A stretch of DNA of 57,151 nucleotides, from the NCBI RefSeq assembly GCF_001695625.1, contig NZ_MBPN01000024.1, forward strand, positions 1 to 57,151, in the 5' to 3' direction. This stretch comes from Pseudomonas defluvii. GTDB taxonomy: Bacteria > Pseudomonadota > Gammaproteobacteria > Pseudomonadales > Pseudomonadaceae. A model generated the notes under the pieces. It was not told where the DNA came from. It saw nothing but the letters and a program-made list of their open reading frames with translations, and made no database searches. Positions 18,016-27,187 of the stretch are shown here, in pieces; the stretch's first letter is position 1, and every line of letters begins with the position of its first letter. Made by a program: the position numbers and the translations under genes.

Positions 18016-18729
18016 ATGAAGCCGTTCGCCTCCCGTTATCTGCTCCTTGCCGCGTTTTCCCTGGCCTTGGCCGCATGCTCAAGCAACCCGGCGCAGAGCA
18101 CCGCCGTGCCTGCGGCGCCAGACGCCTGGCAGCAGCTGGAACAAAGCATCGCCAGCAGCGAACTGGCCACCGCCGAAGATCAGCTCGCAGCGCTACAAAC
18201 TCAAGCACCGGGCGACAGTCGCCTGGAGCAATATCAGCGGCAACTGGCCGAAGCCTACCTGCAACGCAGCCAGATCGTACTGCAGAAAGGTGATGTGAAT
18301 GCTGCCGCCACAGCCCTTAGCCGCGCCCGTGCGCTGATGCCCAAGGCGCCAGCACTGACCGGCGGCGTCAACGGTGCCATTACCCAGGCGCGAAGAGCTG
18401 AGCTCGACAAGGCTGAAGCCGCCCTCAAGGCCGCGGAAGCACGCCCTGCGGCCAAGCTCATCGACCCGTCTGCGGCCAGCACGGTCATCGCCCTGAAGAT
18501 TGGCAAGATGAGCGAACTTCGCCGCCAACTCGATGATATTGCCAGCGATACCGTCAACTATGACTGCGACGTGCTGTTTCAGGTACCGCGCAAGCAGGAC
18601 TATCCGTGGCTTGCCACCCTGCTCAGCAAACGCGTACACAAGCTTGCACCTGACTTCGCGCTGCAGCAGCGCCATGAGATACACCGCAATCAGCCGGCCC
18701 AGGTCGTACTGACACCGCGCCGCCCCTAA
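18016..18729 (+). CDS. Putative helical lipoprotein (PA5502-like)
   Basis: 237 residues. The signal peptide ends in the lipobox LAAC (acylated Cys near 21; Ser at +2 predicts the outer membrane). The mature part is helical with TPR-like pattern (about 40-115: [22 protein letters not shown], then [21 protein letters not shown]), a further Ala/Glu/Lys-rich helix, and a C-terminal segment with one Cys ([19 protein letters not shown]). It corresponds in position to PA5502 of PAO1. Function unknown. It stands alone between the znu terminator and metN. Confidence 0.75.
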   Translation: MKPFASRYLLLAAFSLALAACSSNPAQSTAVPAAPDAWQQLEQSIASSELATAEDQLAALQTQAPGDSRLEQYQRQLAEAYLQRSQIVLQKGDVNAAATALSRARALMPKAPALTGGVNGAITQARRAELDKAEAALKAAEARPAAKLIDPSAASTVIALKIGKMSELRRQLDDIASDTVNYDCDVLFQVPRKQDYPWLATLLSKRVHKLAPDFALQQRHEIHRNQPAQVVLTPRRP

Positions 18730-18952
18730 GACCAGCTGCCGGGCCGCCCCTCGGGTATCCCGGCCGGCTCCGGGCCCGCCCAGGCTCACGGACCGTCTTG
18801 GCAAGCATTTCGCTCAACTGACCACTGATCGCGTTATTCCCGTATCGTTGGTTGTTTACGAAATAAATGCTAAGAACCTCTATGTGAACAGGCTAAAATG
18901 CGCGCCCGGCCATCCGCTGACCCTAATTCATGCGCCCCACAAGGTTCGCTAC

Positions 18953-19960
18953 GTGATCGAGTTTCAAAACGTCCATAAAACCTACCGCGTTGCCGGTAAG
19001 GATATCCCCGCCCTGCATTCGACCGACCTGCGTGTCGAGAACGGGCAGGTATTCGGCCTGATCGGCCATTCCGGTGCAGGCAAAAGTACCTTGCTGCGCC
19101 TGATCAACCGCCTGGAAGCCCCTAGCGGCGGGAAAATCATCGTCGACGGTGAAGATGTCACCGCGTTCAATGCCAACGAGCTGCGCCGCTTCCGGCAACA
19201 GGTCGGGATGATCTTCCAGCACTTCAACCTGCTGGCGTCCAAGACGGTTGCTGACAACGTTGCCCTGCCATTGACCTTGGCCGGTGAGCTGTCGCGCAGT
19301 GAAATCGACACCCGCGTCAGCGAGCTGCTGGCCCGTGTCGGCCTGAGCGAACACGCCAGGAAATACCCGGCGCAACTGTCTGGCGGGCAAAAGCAGCGCG
19401 TTGGCATTGCCCGCGCCCTGGCGACCAAGCCGAAGATCCTGCTGTGCGACGAAGCCACCAGTGCCCTCGACCCGCAGACCACCGCCTCGGTGCTGCAACT
19501 GCTGGCCGAGATCAACCGTGAGCTAAACCTGACCATCGTCCTGATTACCCATGAAATGGATGTAATCCGTCGCGTCTGCGATCAGGTGGCCGTGATGGAC
19601 GCCGGGCAGATCGTCGAGCATGGCCCGGTGGCAGACGTGTTCCTGCACCCCAAGCACCCGACCACAAAGCGTTTCGTTCAAGAAGACGAACAGATCGACG
19701 AAAACGAACAGCGCGACGACTTTGCCCATGTACCGGGCCGGATCGTGCGATTGACCTTCCAGGGCGATGCCACCTATGCGCCGCTGCTGGGTACCGTCGC
19801 CCGTGAAACCGGGGTGGACTACAGCATCCTGGCCGGACGCATCGACCGCATCAAGGACACTCCCTATGGGCAACTGACCCTGGCCATCACCGGTGGTGAT
19901 ATGGACGCGGCGTTTGCCCGCTTCCACGCGGCTGACGTTCATATGGAGGTACTGCGTTAA
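18953..19960 (+). CDS. metN: Methionine ABC transporter ATP-binding protein MetN
   Basis: 335 residues starting at GTG 18953 ([13 protein letters not shown]), eight bases after AAGG; the longer frame from 18848 is not family-like. The ABC domain has Walker [10 protein letters not shown], signature LSGGQKQRV, Walker [12 protein letters not shown] and the switch His in LITHEMD. The C-terminal NIL domain (about 260-335) binds methionine and gives substrate inhibition of the transporter. It energises import of D/L-methionine with MetI and MetQ. The stop codon overlaps the metI start (TAATG). Confidence 0.94.
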   Translation: MIEFQNVHKTYRVAGKDIPALHSTDLRVENGQVFGLIGHSGAGKSTLLRLINRLEAPSGGKIIVDGEDVTAFNANELRRFRQQVGMIFQHFNLLASKTVADNVALPLTLAGELSRSEIDTRVSELLARVGLSEHARKYPAQLSGGQKQRVGIARALATKPKILLCDEATSALDPQTTASVLQLLAEINRELNLTIVLITHEMDVIRRVCDQVAVMDAGQIVEHGPVADVFLHPKHPTTKRFVQEDEQIDENEQRDDFAHVPGRIVRLTFQGDATYAPLLGTVARETGVDYSILAGRIDRIKDTPYGQLTLAITGGDMDAAFARFHAADVHMEVLR

Positions 19961-20631
19961 TGGACGCCCTGAATTTCTTTGCCAACGTCGACTGGAGTGA
20001 AATCTGGTTGGCCACCGTCGACACCATGACCATGCTCGGCGGTTCGCTGTTCTTCACCGTGCTGCTCGGCCTGCCGCTGGGCGTGCTGCTGTTTCTCTGC
20101 GGCCCGCGCCAGCTGTTTGAAGAAAAGCGCGTGTATGCGCTGTTGTCGCTGATCGTCAACATCCTGCGTTCGCTGCCGTTCATCATTCTGCTGATCGTGA
20201 TGATCCCGATCACTGTACTGATTACCGGCACCTCGCTGGGCGTCGCCGGGGCCATTCCACCGCTGGTGGTCGGAGCCACACCGTTCTTCGCGCGCCTGGT
20301 GGAAACCGCCTTGCGTGAAGTCGACCGGGGCATTATCGAAGCCACGCAAGCCATGGGTGCCACCACGCGACAGATCATCGTCAACGCGCTGCTGCCAGAA
20401 GCTCGGCCAGGTATTTTCGCGGCAATCACCGTCACCGCCATCACCCTGGTGTCGTACACCGCCATGGCCGGCGTCGTCGGCGCTGGTGGGCTGGGTGACC
20501 TGGCTATCCGCTTTGGCTATCAGCGGTTCCAGACTGATGTCATGGTGGTCACCGTGGTCCTGTTGCTGGTACTGGTTCAAGTACTGCAGAGCGTCGGCGA
20601 CAAACTGGTTGTGCATTTTTCCCGTAAATAA
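19960..20631 (+). CDS. metI: Methionine ABC transporter permease MetI
   Basis: 223 residues with five predicted membrane helices. The EAA loop that docks on MetN is present (ATQAMGATTRQIIVNALLPEARPG). Normal length for MetI (217 in E. coli). Translationally coupled to metN by a one-base overlap; metQ follows after 60 bases. Together they make the high-affinity methionine importer of the inner membrane. Confidence 0.94.
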   Translation: MDALNFFANVDWSEIWLATVDTMTMLGGSLFFTVLLGLPLGVLLFLCGPRQLFEEKRVYALLSLIVNILRSLPFIILLIVMIPITVLITGTSLGVAGAIPPLVVGATPFFARLVETALREVDRGIIEATQAMGATTRQIIVNALLPEARPGIFAAITVTAITLVSYTAMAGVVGAGGLGDLAIRFGYQRFQTDVMVVTVVLLLVLVQVLQSVGDKLVVHFSRK

Positions 20632-20691
20632 CCCCATGGGTCGGCCATGCCGACACCCGGGGGCCGTAACGGCCCTCACAAGGAGTGATGA

Positions 20692-21465
20692 ATGAAAAAA
20701 CTGCTTGCTGTTGTCGCCGCCGTTGCGGCCTTCTCTGCCCAGGCGGCCGAAACCCTGACCGTCGCTGCGACCGCCGTGCCGCACGCCGAGATCCTTGAGT
20801 TCGTCAAACCGAGCCTGGCCAAAGACGGCGTGGACCTGAAAGTGAAGGTCTTCACCGACTACATCCAGCCTAACGTACAGGTTGCCGAGAAGCGTCTGGA
20901 CGCCAACTTCTTCCAGCATCAGCCGTACCTGGATGAATTCAACAAGGGCAAGGGCACCAACCTGGTCAGCGTCGCCGGCGTGCACCTGGAGCCACTGGGC
21001 GCCTACTCGAGCAAATACAAGAAGCTGGACGAGATCCCGTCGGGCGCCAACGTGGTGATCCCTAACGACGCCACTAACGGCGGCCGTGCATTGCTGCTGC
21101 TGGAGAAAGCGGGCCTGATCAAGCTCAAGGATGCCAAGAACATCCTGTCCACGCCGAAAGACATCGCCGAGAACCCGAAAGGCCTGAAGATCCGCGAACT
21201 GGAAGCCGCGACCCTGCCGCGTGTCCTGACCCAGGTCGACCTGGCACTGATCAACACCAACTACGCGCTGGAAGCCAAGCTGGACCCAGCCAAGGATGCG
21301 CTGATCATCGAAGGCAGCGACTCGCCTTACGTCAACATTCTGGTTGCCCGCCCGGACAACAAGGACTCCGACGCCATGAAGAAACTGGTTGGCGCACTGC
21401 ATAGCCCAGAGGTGAAGCAGTTCATCCTTGATAAGTACAAAGGCGCTGTCGTACCAGCGTTCTAA
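20692..21465 (+). CDS. metQ: Methionine-binding periplasmic protein MetQ (NLPA family)
   Basis: 257 residues. The signal peptide of ~19 residues ends FSAQA-A and has no lipobox cysteine, so unlike E. coli MetQ it should be a soluble periplasmic protein. The NLPA fold is seen from motifs FTDYIQPNVQV, NFFQHQPYLD and PNDATNGGRALLLL and the conserved NTNYAL. It binds methionine and hands it to MetNI. AAGGAG lies 6-7 bases before the ATG. The gene ends just before a perfect hairpin between convergent genes. Confidence 0.94.
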   Translation: MKKLLAVVAAVAAFSAQAAETLTVAATAVPHAEILEFVKPSLAKDGVDLKVKVFTDYIQPNVQVAEKRLDANFFQHQPYLDEFNKGKGTNLVSVAGVHLEPLGAYSSKYKKLDEIPSGANVVIPNDATNGGRALLLLEKAGLIKLKDAKNILSTPKDIAENPKGLKIRELEAATLPRVLTQVDLALINTNYALEAKLDPAKDALIIEGSDSPYVNILVARPDNKDSDAMKKLVGALHSPEVKQFILDKYKGAVVPAF

Positions 21466-21473
21466 GTCCTACC

Positions 21474-21502
21474 TGCTGGAGCCGGTTTGACCGGCTCCAG
21501 CA
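21474..21502. terminator. Hairpin between convergent metQ and sco
   Basis: Perfect 13-bp stem TGCTGGAGCCGGT / ACCGGCTCCAGCA with a 3-base loop. There is no T-tract on either side, so it may protect 3' ends or act as a weak bidirectional terminator. Confidence 0.6.
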
Positions 21503-21511
21503 CATCCCCCC

Positions 21512-22144
21512 TCAATCACGCTTGACCAACCCCGGCAACTGGACAATCAGTTTCTGGTTGTTGAAGGGCGCGCGAATGAAACCACGTTGCTTCCCGTCCG
21601 GCCCCAGCAGGGCCAGGTTGCCGCTGTGGTCAACCGTGTAGTTCGGCTTGCTGGTGTCGGCCGGAATGAACGGAATGCTCAGCGCATTGGCCAGCTTCTG
21701 GGTCGTATCCAATGAGCCTGTCACGCCACGAAACTCCGTATCGAAGTACCCCAGGTACTGCTTGAGCTGAGTTGGCGTGTCGCGGTTCGGATCAACACTG
21801 ACCAGAACCACCTGCAAGCGCTCGGCCGCTTCTTTTGGCAATTCGCTCTTTACCTGACGCAGTTGCGCCAAGGTGGTCGGGCAAACGTCCGGGCAGAAGG
21901 TGTAGCCGAAGAACAGCAATGACCATTTGCCTTTCAACTGGTCCATCGTCACAGGCTGGCCATTCTGGTCGGTCATTTCCAGCGCAGGCACACTGCGACT
22001 TTGCGGCAACAGAATGATCCCGGCATCAATCAGCTCGGCGGGGTTGGCCTGGCCTTTGGTAGTGATCACTTTGTTGATGGTAAGCCCCAGTACGATGGCA
22101 ACCAGGGCAACGAGGATAAAGACTGTTTTCTGGGTTCGGGTCAT
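21512..22144 (-). CDS. SCO1/SenC-type copper chaperone for cytochrome oxidase
   Basis: 210 residues from ATG overlapping the ctaB stop (ATGA); longer frames upstream are shadows of ctaB. One N-terminal anchor helix (about 7-25) is followed by a periplasmic thioredoxin fold with the copper site C84-P-D-V-C88 ([12 protein letters not shown]) and H173 (YTVDHSGN). All three Cu ligands are intact. SCO proteins deliver or reduce copper for the CuA site of CoxB. It is the last gene of the oxidase operon. Normal family length. Confidence 0.92.
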   Translation of the reverse strand: MTRTQKTVFILVALVAIVLGLTINKVITTKGQANPAELIDAGIILLPQSRSVPALEMTDQNGQPVTMDQLKGKWSLLFFGYTFCPDVCPTTLAQLRQVKSELPKEAAERLQVVLVSVDPNRDTPTQLKQYLGYFDTEFRGVTGSLDTTQKLANALSIPFIPADTSKPNYTVDHSGNLALLGPDGKQRGFIRAPFNNQKLIVQLPGLVKRD

Positions 22145-23040
22145 AGGTTCAACAGTAGGTAATGGTCTACAAGCAGCGCGATGAACAACAGGAACAAGTA
22201 GTAGATAGAGTACTTGAAGGTCTTGATCGCCGCGTGCGGCCGACTGCCACGGTACAACACCCACGCCCACTGCAGGAAGCGCGCGCCCAACAGCAGGGCA
22301 CAACCGAGATAGAGCGGCCCACTCATATGGATGGCATAGGGCAGCAGGCTGACCGCCAGTAGCATCAAGGTGTAGAGCACGATGTGAACCTTGGTGTAGT
22401 GCTCGCCATGGGTCACGGGCAGCATGGGAATATCTGCCAAGGCGTACTCGTGCTTGCGGTGAATGGCCAAGGCCCAGAAATGCGGCGGGGTCCAAGCGAA
22501 GATGATCAGTACCAGCAGCAGGGGCTCAGCACTGAGGTGCCCACTGACGGCCACCCAGCCCAGCAACGGTGGCGCCGCACCGGCCAGGCCGCCGATAACA
22601 ATGTTCTGCGGTGTTGCGCGCTTCAGAAAGCCGGTATAGATCACGGCATACCCCAACAGTGAGGCCAGGGTGAGCCAAGCGGTGAGGGCATTGGTAAAGG
22701 TCAACAGCAGGACCATGCCCAGCACGCCGAGCAAGAGGGCAAATGCCAGTGCGGCGGTAGGCGCCACGCGTCCCGCAACCAGCGGACGTTTATGGGTGCG
22801 GGCCATCAATGCATCAATGCGCCGGTCCAGCACATGATTGACCGCTGCCGCTGCACCCGCACAAAACGCAATTCCGAGATTGCCAAAGATCAGCACCGTC
22901 CACGGTACGCCTGCCCGGGTGGCCAGAAACATGCCGACCAGCGAGGTGATCAGCATCAGCAGCACAACCTTGGGTTTGGTCAACTCAAGGTAGTCACGCC
23001 AACCTGCCTGGCTACGACCCTCAGTCAGAAGCGTTGCCAT
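22141..23040 (-). CDS. ctaB: Protoheme IX farnesyltransferase (heme O synthase)
   Basis: 299 residues, UbiA superfamily with about nine membrane helices. The prenyl-diphosphate binding motif is [19 protein letters not shown] (about 67-85), and a second acidic loop contains [15 protein letters not shown]. It converts heme B to heme O, the precursor CtaA uses for heme A. The start overlaps ctaA by 16 bases and its stop overlaps sco, showing a tightly packed operon. Could also be named cyoE; the caa3 context favours ctaB. Confidence 0.93.
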   Translation of the reverse strand: MATLLTEGRSQAGWRDYLELTKPKVVLLMLITSLVGMFLATRAGVPWTVLIFGNLGIAFCAGAAAAVNHVLDRRIDALMARTHKRPLVAGRVAPTAALAFALLLGVLGMVLLLTFTNALTAWLTLASLLGYAVIYTGFLKRATPQNIVIGGLAGAAPPLLGWVAVSGHLSAEPLLLVLIIFAWTPPHFWALAIHRKHEYALADIPMLPVTHGEHYTKVHIVLYTLMLLAVSLLPYAIHMSGPLYLGCALLLGARFLQWAWVLYRGSRPHAAIKTFKYSIYYLFLLFIALLVDHYLLLNL

Positions 23041-24107
23041 GGATTATCCCCCAGATAGTGCACAACGCCCCCGGCACTGAGAGGCCGCAGTCGCCATTCG
23101 CGGCCCACACGACGCACTTTCGGTTGAGCCACACGGCGGGTGCTGTAGTTGACCAGAACCAGGGTCAGAAGCAGGGCTGCCCCCCCGGCGTTATGGGCCA
23201 CGGCCACGGCCAATGGCAGGTGGAGCAGCACGTTACTGATACCCAGGCTGATCTGTACCGCCAGCACCGCCAGCACCAGAGCCGCCAACCGCGTGAGGCC
23301 AAACCGGCGCAATTGCCAGGCCAGTGCCAGCAGGGTACCGGTCACCAACAAGGCGCCGAGGCGGTGAGTAATATGGATGGCCGTACGCGCATCGCTGTCC
23401 AACTGCCCACCCAGGTAATTCGGACCGATATGCTGGGTCAGGTGGAAACCATTGGCGAAGTCAGCCGTCGGCCACCACTGGCCATGACAGGTAGGCACAT
23501 CGATACAGGCCATGGCCGCATAGTTGGCACTGACCCAGCCACCCAGGGCAATCTGACCTATCACCATCACTAACGACAAGGCCGCAAGACGGCGTAAACG
23601 CACGGGCAAAAGCGGTAGCGGGGCAAACGCGTGTGACAGGCGCAGGCTCAACAGAAACAACAGGCCAAGGGTGGTGAAACCGCCCAGCAGATGCGCCGTC
23701 ACGACCTGCGGCCACAATTTGAGGGTGACGGTCCACATGCCAAACGCCGCCTGTGCCACCACCACCCCCAGCAGCACCAAGGGCAGTTTGAAAGGCTGGC
23801 CATCGCGCCCATGACGACGGATCGCCTGCACAGCAAGCATCGAAATCACCAGCGCCAGGGTCCCGGCAAAATAGCGGTGGATCATTTCGTTCCAGCCCTT
23901 ATGGGCCTCCACCGGCACATCGGGATAATGCAACTCGGCATGCGCCAACTGCGCTTCGGTCTTCGGCACGCTGAGGAAACCGTAACAGCCCGGCCAGTCA
24001 GGGCAGCCAAGCCCGGCATGGGTCAGGCGGGTATAGGCACCGAGCAAGATGACCACCAGTGCCAACAACGTAGCAAACACTGCAAGGCGATAACCGGGTC
24101 TGGCCAT
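23025..24107 (-). CDS. ctaA: Heme A synthase
   Basis: 360 residues from the second of two near Met codons ([13 protein letters not shown]); AGGAG abuts the first Met but lies six bases before this one. Eight predicted helices form two four-helix halves. Heme-ligand histidines are in EMIHRYFAG and TAHLLGG (first half) and HITHRLGA and VAHNAGG (second half). Cysteine pairs occur in the extracytoplasmic loops, GCPDWPGC near 36-43 and ACIDVPTC. It hydroxylates heme O to heme A for cytochrome aa3. It lies between the membrane CxxxC protein and ctaB. Confidence 0.92.
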   Translation of the reverse strand: MARPGYRLAVFATLLALVVILLGAYTRLTHAGLGCPDWPGCYGFLSVPKTEAQLAHAELHYPDVPVEAHKGWNEMIHRYFAGTLALVISMLAVQAIRRHGRDGQPFKLPLVLLGVVVAQAAFGMWTVTLKLWPQVVTAHLLGGFTTLGLLFLLSLRLSHAFAPLPLLPVRLRRLAALSLVMVIGQIALGGWVSANYAAMACIDVPTCHGQWWPTADFANGFHLTQHIGPNYLGGQLDSDARTAIHITHRLGALLVTGTLLALAWQLRRFGLTRLAALVLAVLAVQISLGISNVLLHLPLAVAVAHNAGGAALLLTLVLVNYSTRRVAQPKVRRVGREWRLRPLSAGGVVHYLGDNPWQRF

Positions 24108-24116
24108 GACCATCTC

Positions 24117-24710
24117 CTAACCAATGTTAGAAAGCTTCAACAACTGGCGCAGGTCGTTGAGCACGTCCTTGCCGTTGGCCCTGGCGTCGTAACGCAGCAC
24201 CAGGTTGCCGTGAGGATCGATAATCCACAGTTGAGCGTCCGGTTTGCCCTGGCTCATCCGGCCATACTGGGCAAGGTCCAGCGGGTAGCGCTGCAGTTGC
24301 GGGTATTCACGTGCAAGCTTGGCCTGATAGTCCGATGCCAACGCTTGTCCGACGGCCAAGGCATGGCTTGCGCGGCTGGCATCGCGCCCCAGGCCAATTT
24401 GAATCTGCCGGGCCAGATAGACCAGTTGCTGGCAGTCCATGGCGCAATCATTCGGCGCGCTGACCAATAGCTGCCAGCGTTGCTCGTCAGCCTGCACGCC
24501 AAGGTCGGCGCGGCTCTGACCATTGCCGATCAGCTCCCCGTGGTAGATACGGCTGTCGGGCACCCAGAACTGAAACTTGTACATGCCGGTAGCGAGAATC
24601 ATCGGCCCGATCGTCAGCAACAGGATCAACAGCAGTTGCAACCGACCACGACCACGCCCTTGCGGAGCCTTGAGGTCAGAGGTGCTGGATGGATTCATGA
24701 CGGTCCCCAT
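24117..24710 (-). CDS. Membrane-anchored thioredoxin/SCO-like protein of the oxidase cluster (unknown, PA0111-like)
   Basis: 197 residues; AAGGAG eight bases ahead supports the ATG at 24710. One helix (about 24-43) anchors an extracytoplasmic domain. It contains C89-A-M-D-C93, in the same CxxxC spacing as the SCO protein encoded three genes later (C84-x3-C88). It is followed by a long helix and a C-terminal LWIIDPHGNLVLRYDARANG segment resembling the SCO end (LALLGPDG...). The third SCO copper ligand, His, has no obvious counterpart. Conserved at this locus in pseudomonads as a hypothetical. A role in thiol reduction or copper handling for CuA assembly is my inference. It overlaps SURF1 by 35 bases. 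Confidence 0.7.
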   Translation of the reverse strand: MGTVMNPSSTSDLKAPQGRGRGRLQLLLILLLTIGPMILATGMYKFQFWVPDSRIYHGELIGNGQSRADLGVQADEQRWQLLVSAPNDCAMDCQQLVYLARQIQIGLGRDASRASHALAVGQALASDYQAKLAREYPQLQRYPLDLAQYGRMSQGKPDAQLWIIDPHGNLVLRYDARANGKDVLNDLRQLLKLSNIG

Positions 24711-25416
24711 GGCGTTTCTCCTTGTTGTTATGCCAGCCGAAGTAGAGGTAGAGCGCGATCAAGGCCAGCGCCAGGGCAAACCACTGCACGGCGTAGCCCA
24801 GGTGTTTTTCCGGGCCCATGACAACCACCGGCCAGTCCAGCCTGAAGGCTGCCGGACCAGGCTCAAGGCGTAATTCGTGGGCAAAACCTTCGCGTTGCAG
24901 TTGTGACCAGAACTGCGTGGCGTCTACGGCGGTCACCAAATGCGGCCAGGCACCGCCCTGTGGATCGACCTGCAGTTGAAATGCCGCACCGGGCGACACA
25001 TAGACCCAAGCCTCCAGACTCAAGGGTTGATCCGGCGTGCTGAAGGACACGGGCGTACGTCGATCAGGCCACGGCAACCAGCCACGGTTGACCAGCAGCC
25101 ACAGCCCACTGGGCTGGTCATGGAACGGTTGCAGCACCTCGACGCCCGGGCGGCCATCACGCATCCGGTTATCCAGCAACAGGCTGTACTGCGCGTCGAA
25201 ACGGCCATAGAGCCTGACCCGCCGATAGGCTGCATCCTCAATCAGCGGCAACCGCGCAGCGGCCACCGGATCGGCGCTGCGGCGCTCGGCATACGTGGCC
25301 AGCAACTGACGCTTCTGCTCGGCACGGCTCAATTGCCAACAGCCAAGCGCCACCAGACCGGGCAGTAGCAAAAGCACTACCAGGGTCGGCAGTACACCGG
25401 GCCGGAACGGCTTCAC
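24676..25416 (-). CDS. SURF1-family cytochrome oxidase assembly protein
   Basis: 246 residues, with helices at the N-terminus (about 9-26) and C-terminus (about 210-228) enclosing an extracytoplasmic domain. Family motifs: GCWQLSRAEQKRQLL right after the first helix, RVRLYGRFD, LLDNRMRDGRPGVEVLQPF, LLVNRGWLPWPDRR, and the C-terminal HLGYAVQWFALA. SURF1 proteins aid heme A insertion into CoxA. Divergent from the DUF2909 gene by 60 bases, so this start probably marks a second promoter of the oxidase cluster. Confidence 0.9.
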   Translation of the reverse strand: MKPFRPGVLPTLVVLLLLPGLVALGCWQLSRAEQKRQLLATYAERRSADPVAAARLPLIEDAAYRRVRLYGRFDAQYSLLLDNRMRDGRPGVEVLQPFHDQPSGLWLLVNRGWLPWPDRRTPVSFSTPDQPLSLEAWVYVSPGAAFQLQVDPQGGAWPHLVTAVDATQFWSQLQREGFAHELRLEPGPAAFRLDWPVVVMGPEKHLGYAVQWFALALALIALYLYFGWHNNKEKRHGDRHESIQHL

Positions 25417-25476
25417 CCGGCCACCCCACGGTCAGTCGCTATACTGAAAGTCATCGCATCCCCCCGGAGTTTCGCC

Positions 25477-25680
25477 ATGCTAAAAGCCGCGATTGTCCTG
25501 ATGCTGCTGGCGACCATCGCCAGCCTGTTCAGCGGCCTGGTCTTTCTGGTCAAGGACGAAGGACACTCGACCCGCCTGCTCAAAGCACTCACCATTCGGG
25601 TGAGCCTGGCCGCCGCCACCCTGCTGCTCATCACATGGGGCCTCTATAGCGGCCAACTGGTTTCCCACGCCCCTTGGTAA
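25477..25680 (+). CDS. DUF2909 twin transmembrane protein
   Basis: 67 residues: two hydrophobic helices (about 4-24 and 40-59) joined by a charged loop KDEGHSTRLLKALTIR, the DUF2909 'twin transmembrane' family. It is the only plus-strand gene within the oxidase cluster, convergent with coxC (7 bases between stops) and divergent from SURF1. CCCCGGAG lies 7 bases before the ATG. Its constant place beside oxidase genes suggests a role in assembly or stability; none is established to my knowledge. Confidence 0.85.
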   Translation: MLKAAIVLMLLATIASLFSGLVFLVKDEGHSTRLLKALTIRVSLAAATLLLITWGLYSGQLVSHAPW

Positions 25681-25686
25681 GCCCGA

Positions 25687-26574
25687 CTAAAGCACGTACA
25701 CGAAGATAAACAGACCCACCCAGACCACATCGACGAAGTGCCAGTACCAGCTGGCGGCCTCGAACCCGAAGTGCTTGTCGGCATTGAAGTGCCCACGCAG
25801 GATGCGGATGAACATCACCAGCAGGATCACCGTGCCCAGTGTCACGTGGGCACCATGGAAACCGGTGAGCATGAAAAAGGTTGCGCCGTAGATCCCCGAC
25901 CCCAGTGTCAGACCGAGCTCGGTGTAGGCCTCGTGATACTCGTAGGCCTGCAGTATCAGGAAAGAGATCCCCAACAGGATGGTCAGGCCAAGCCACAGTT
26001 TGAGCGGTCCACGATGGTCCTTCCTCAACGCGTGGTGAGCGATGGTGACAGTGACACTCGAGCTGACCAGCAAGATGGTGTTGATCAGCGGCAGATGCCA
26101 AGGGTCGATGACCTCCCTGGGCGGCGGAAACAATTTCGGATCAGGGGTCTGCAGCAGCGGCCAGGCAAACTCGAAGTTTGGCCACAGCATGTGTGTCACG
26201 CCCTTGGCGCCATCACCGCCCAACCATGGCCCGGCCAGCGTGCGCACGTAGAACAATGCGCCGAAGAAGGCGAGGAAAAACATCACTTCAGAGAAGATGA
26301 ACCAGGACATTCCCCAGCGGAATGAGCGGTCCAGTTGTGGGCTGTATAGCCCCGCTCGACTTTCCCTGACCACCGAACCGAACCAGCCAAACAGCATGTA
26401 AGCCAGAAACAGCGCCCCGACGAAGAAAATCAGCGGCCCATGGGAATCAGGACGACCAGCCTTCATGTCGTTGAACCAGGTACCCAGGCCGAACACAGTG
26501 ATCAACATCCCGATCGTGGCAATGATCGGCCACTTGCTCTGCGCCGGTACGTAGTAGTGCTGATGTGAAGCCAT
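25687..26574 (-). CDS. coxC: Cytochrome c oxidase subunit III
   Basis: 295 residues, seven predicted helices. Subunit III signatures: MSWFIFSEVMFFLAFFGALFY, HHALRKDHRG and the C-terminal GFHGAHVTLGT and FEAASWYWHFVDVVWVGLFIFVYVL. It stabilises CoxA and may buffer proton uptake. AAGGAG is seven or eight bases before the ATG. It follows ctaG by 12 bases. Confidence 0.95.
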   Translation of the reverse strand: MASHQHYYVPAQSKWPIIATIGMLITVFGLGTWFNDMKAGRPDSHGPLIFFVGALFLAYMLFGWFGSVVRESRAGLYSPQLDRSFRWGMSWFIFSEVMFFLAFFGALFYVRTLAGPWLGGDGAKGVTHMLWPNFEFAWPLLQTPDPKLFPPPREVIDPWHLPLINTILLVSSSVTVTIAHHALRKDHRGPLKLWLGLTILLGISFLILQAYEYHEAYTELGLTLGSGIYGATFFMLTGFHGAHVTLGTVILLVMFIRILRGHFNADKHFGFEAASWYWHFVDVVWVGLFIFVYVL

Positions 26575-26586
26575 GGGGTGTTCTCC

Positions 26587-27156
26587 TTATCGAGCGCCCT
26601 GGTAAGCCTGGCCGGCCACCTGAGCCACCGGCGGCTGACGAGCGGTGATATCGAACAGCGTGTACGCCAGTGTCAGGTGCTTCACATCCTTGGGCAGGTC
26701 ACGGTCAACAATGAACCGCACCGGCATTTCGATGCGCTCACCCGGTTGCAACACCTGCTGGCTGAAACAAAAACACTCGGTCTTGTGGAAATACGCCGCC
26801 GCCTCGGCCGGCGAAATACTCGGAATCGCCTGGGCCGTCATCGGCCGGTTGCTGGGGTTGCGGGCCACGAAAATCATCTGGTTCACCGCGCCAGGATGCA
26901 CATCCAGCTGATCGGCCTTGGAGTAGAAGTCCCAGACCATGTCGCTGGCATTGGTCGACATGAACTGCACCTTCACCGTACGGCTCGGATCACTGACCTG
27001 GCTGCCCTCGTACTGCCCGCCGGTCTTGCCGTTGATGCCGAAGGCCTTGCACATGACGTCGTAGATCGGCACCAGGGCAAAACCAAAGACGAACATCACC
27101 ACCGCCAGCAGCATCAGCCGGACGATCAGTGTCCGCATGGCGAGTTGCCCGCTCAT
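26587..27156 (-). CDS. ctaG: Cytochrome c oxidase assembly protein CtaG (CuB chaperone, Cox11 family)
   Basis: 189 residues. One membrane helix (about 11-30) precedes a Cox11 immunoglobulin-like domain. The copper-binding CFCF motif is seen in HKTECFCFSQQVLQPGE, and a further Cys lies after the helix (DVMCKAFGINGKTGG). It loads copper into the CuB site of CoxA. GGGAG stands seven bases before the ATG. It sits between coxA and coxC, as is usual in proteobacteria. Confidence 0.94.
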   Translation of the reverse strand: MSGQLAMRTLIVRLMLLAVVMFVFGFALVPIYDVMCKAFGINGKTGGQYEGSQVSDPSRTVKVQFMSTNASDMVWDFYSKADQLDVHPGAVNQMIFVARNPSNRPMTAQAIPSISPAEAAAYFHKTECFCFSQQVLQPGERIEMPVRFIVDRDLPKDVKHLTLAYTLFDITARQPPVAQVAGQAYQGAR

Positions 27157-27187
27157 GGCTCGCTCCCTGAACCGCCCAAAGCGCTGT

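Noticed and set aside
18780..18952. SAM or other riboswitch ahead of metNIQ
   Set aside because: The 5' region is short, no conserved riboswitch fold could be recognised, and the gene start is close to the promoter-like TAAAAT at 18894.
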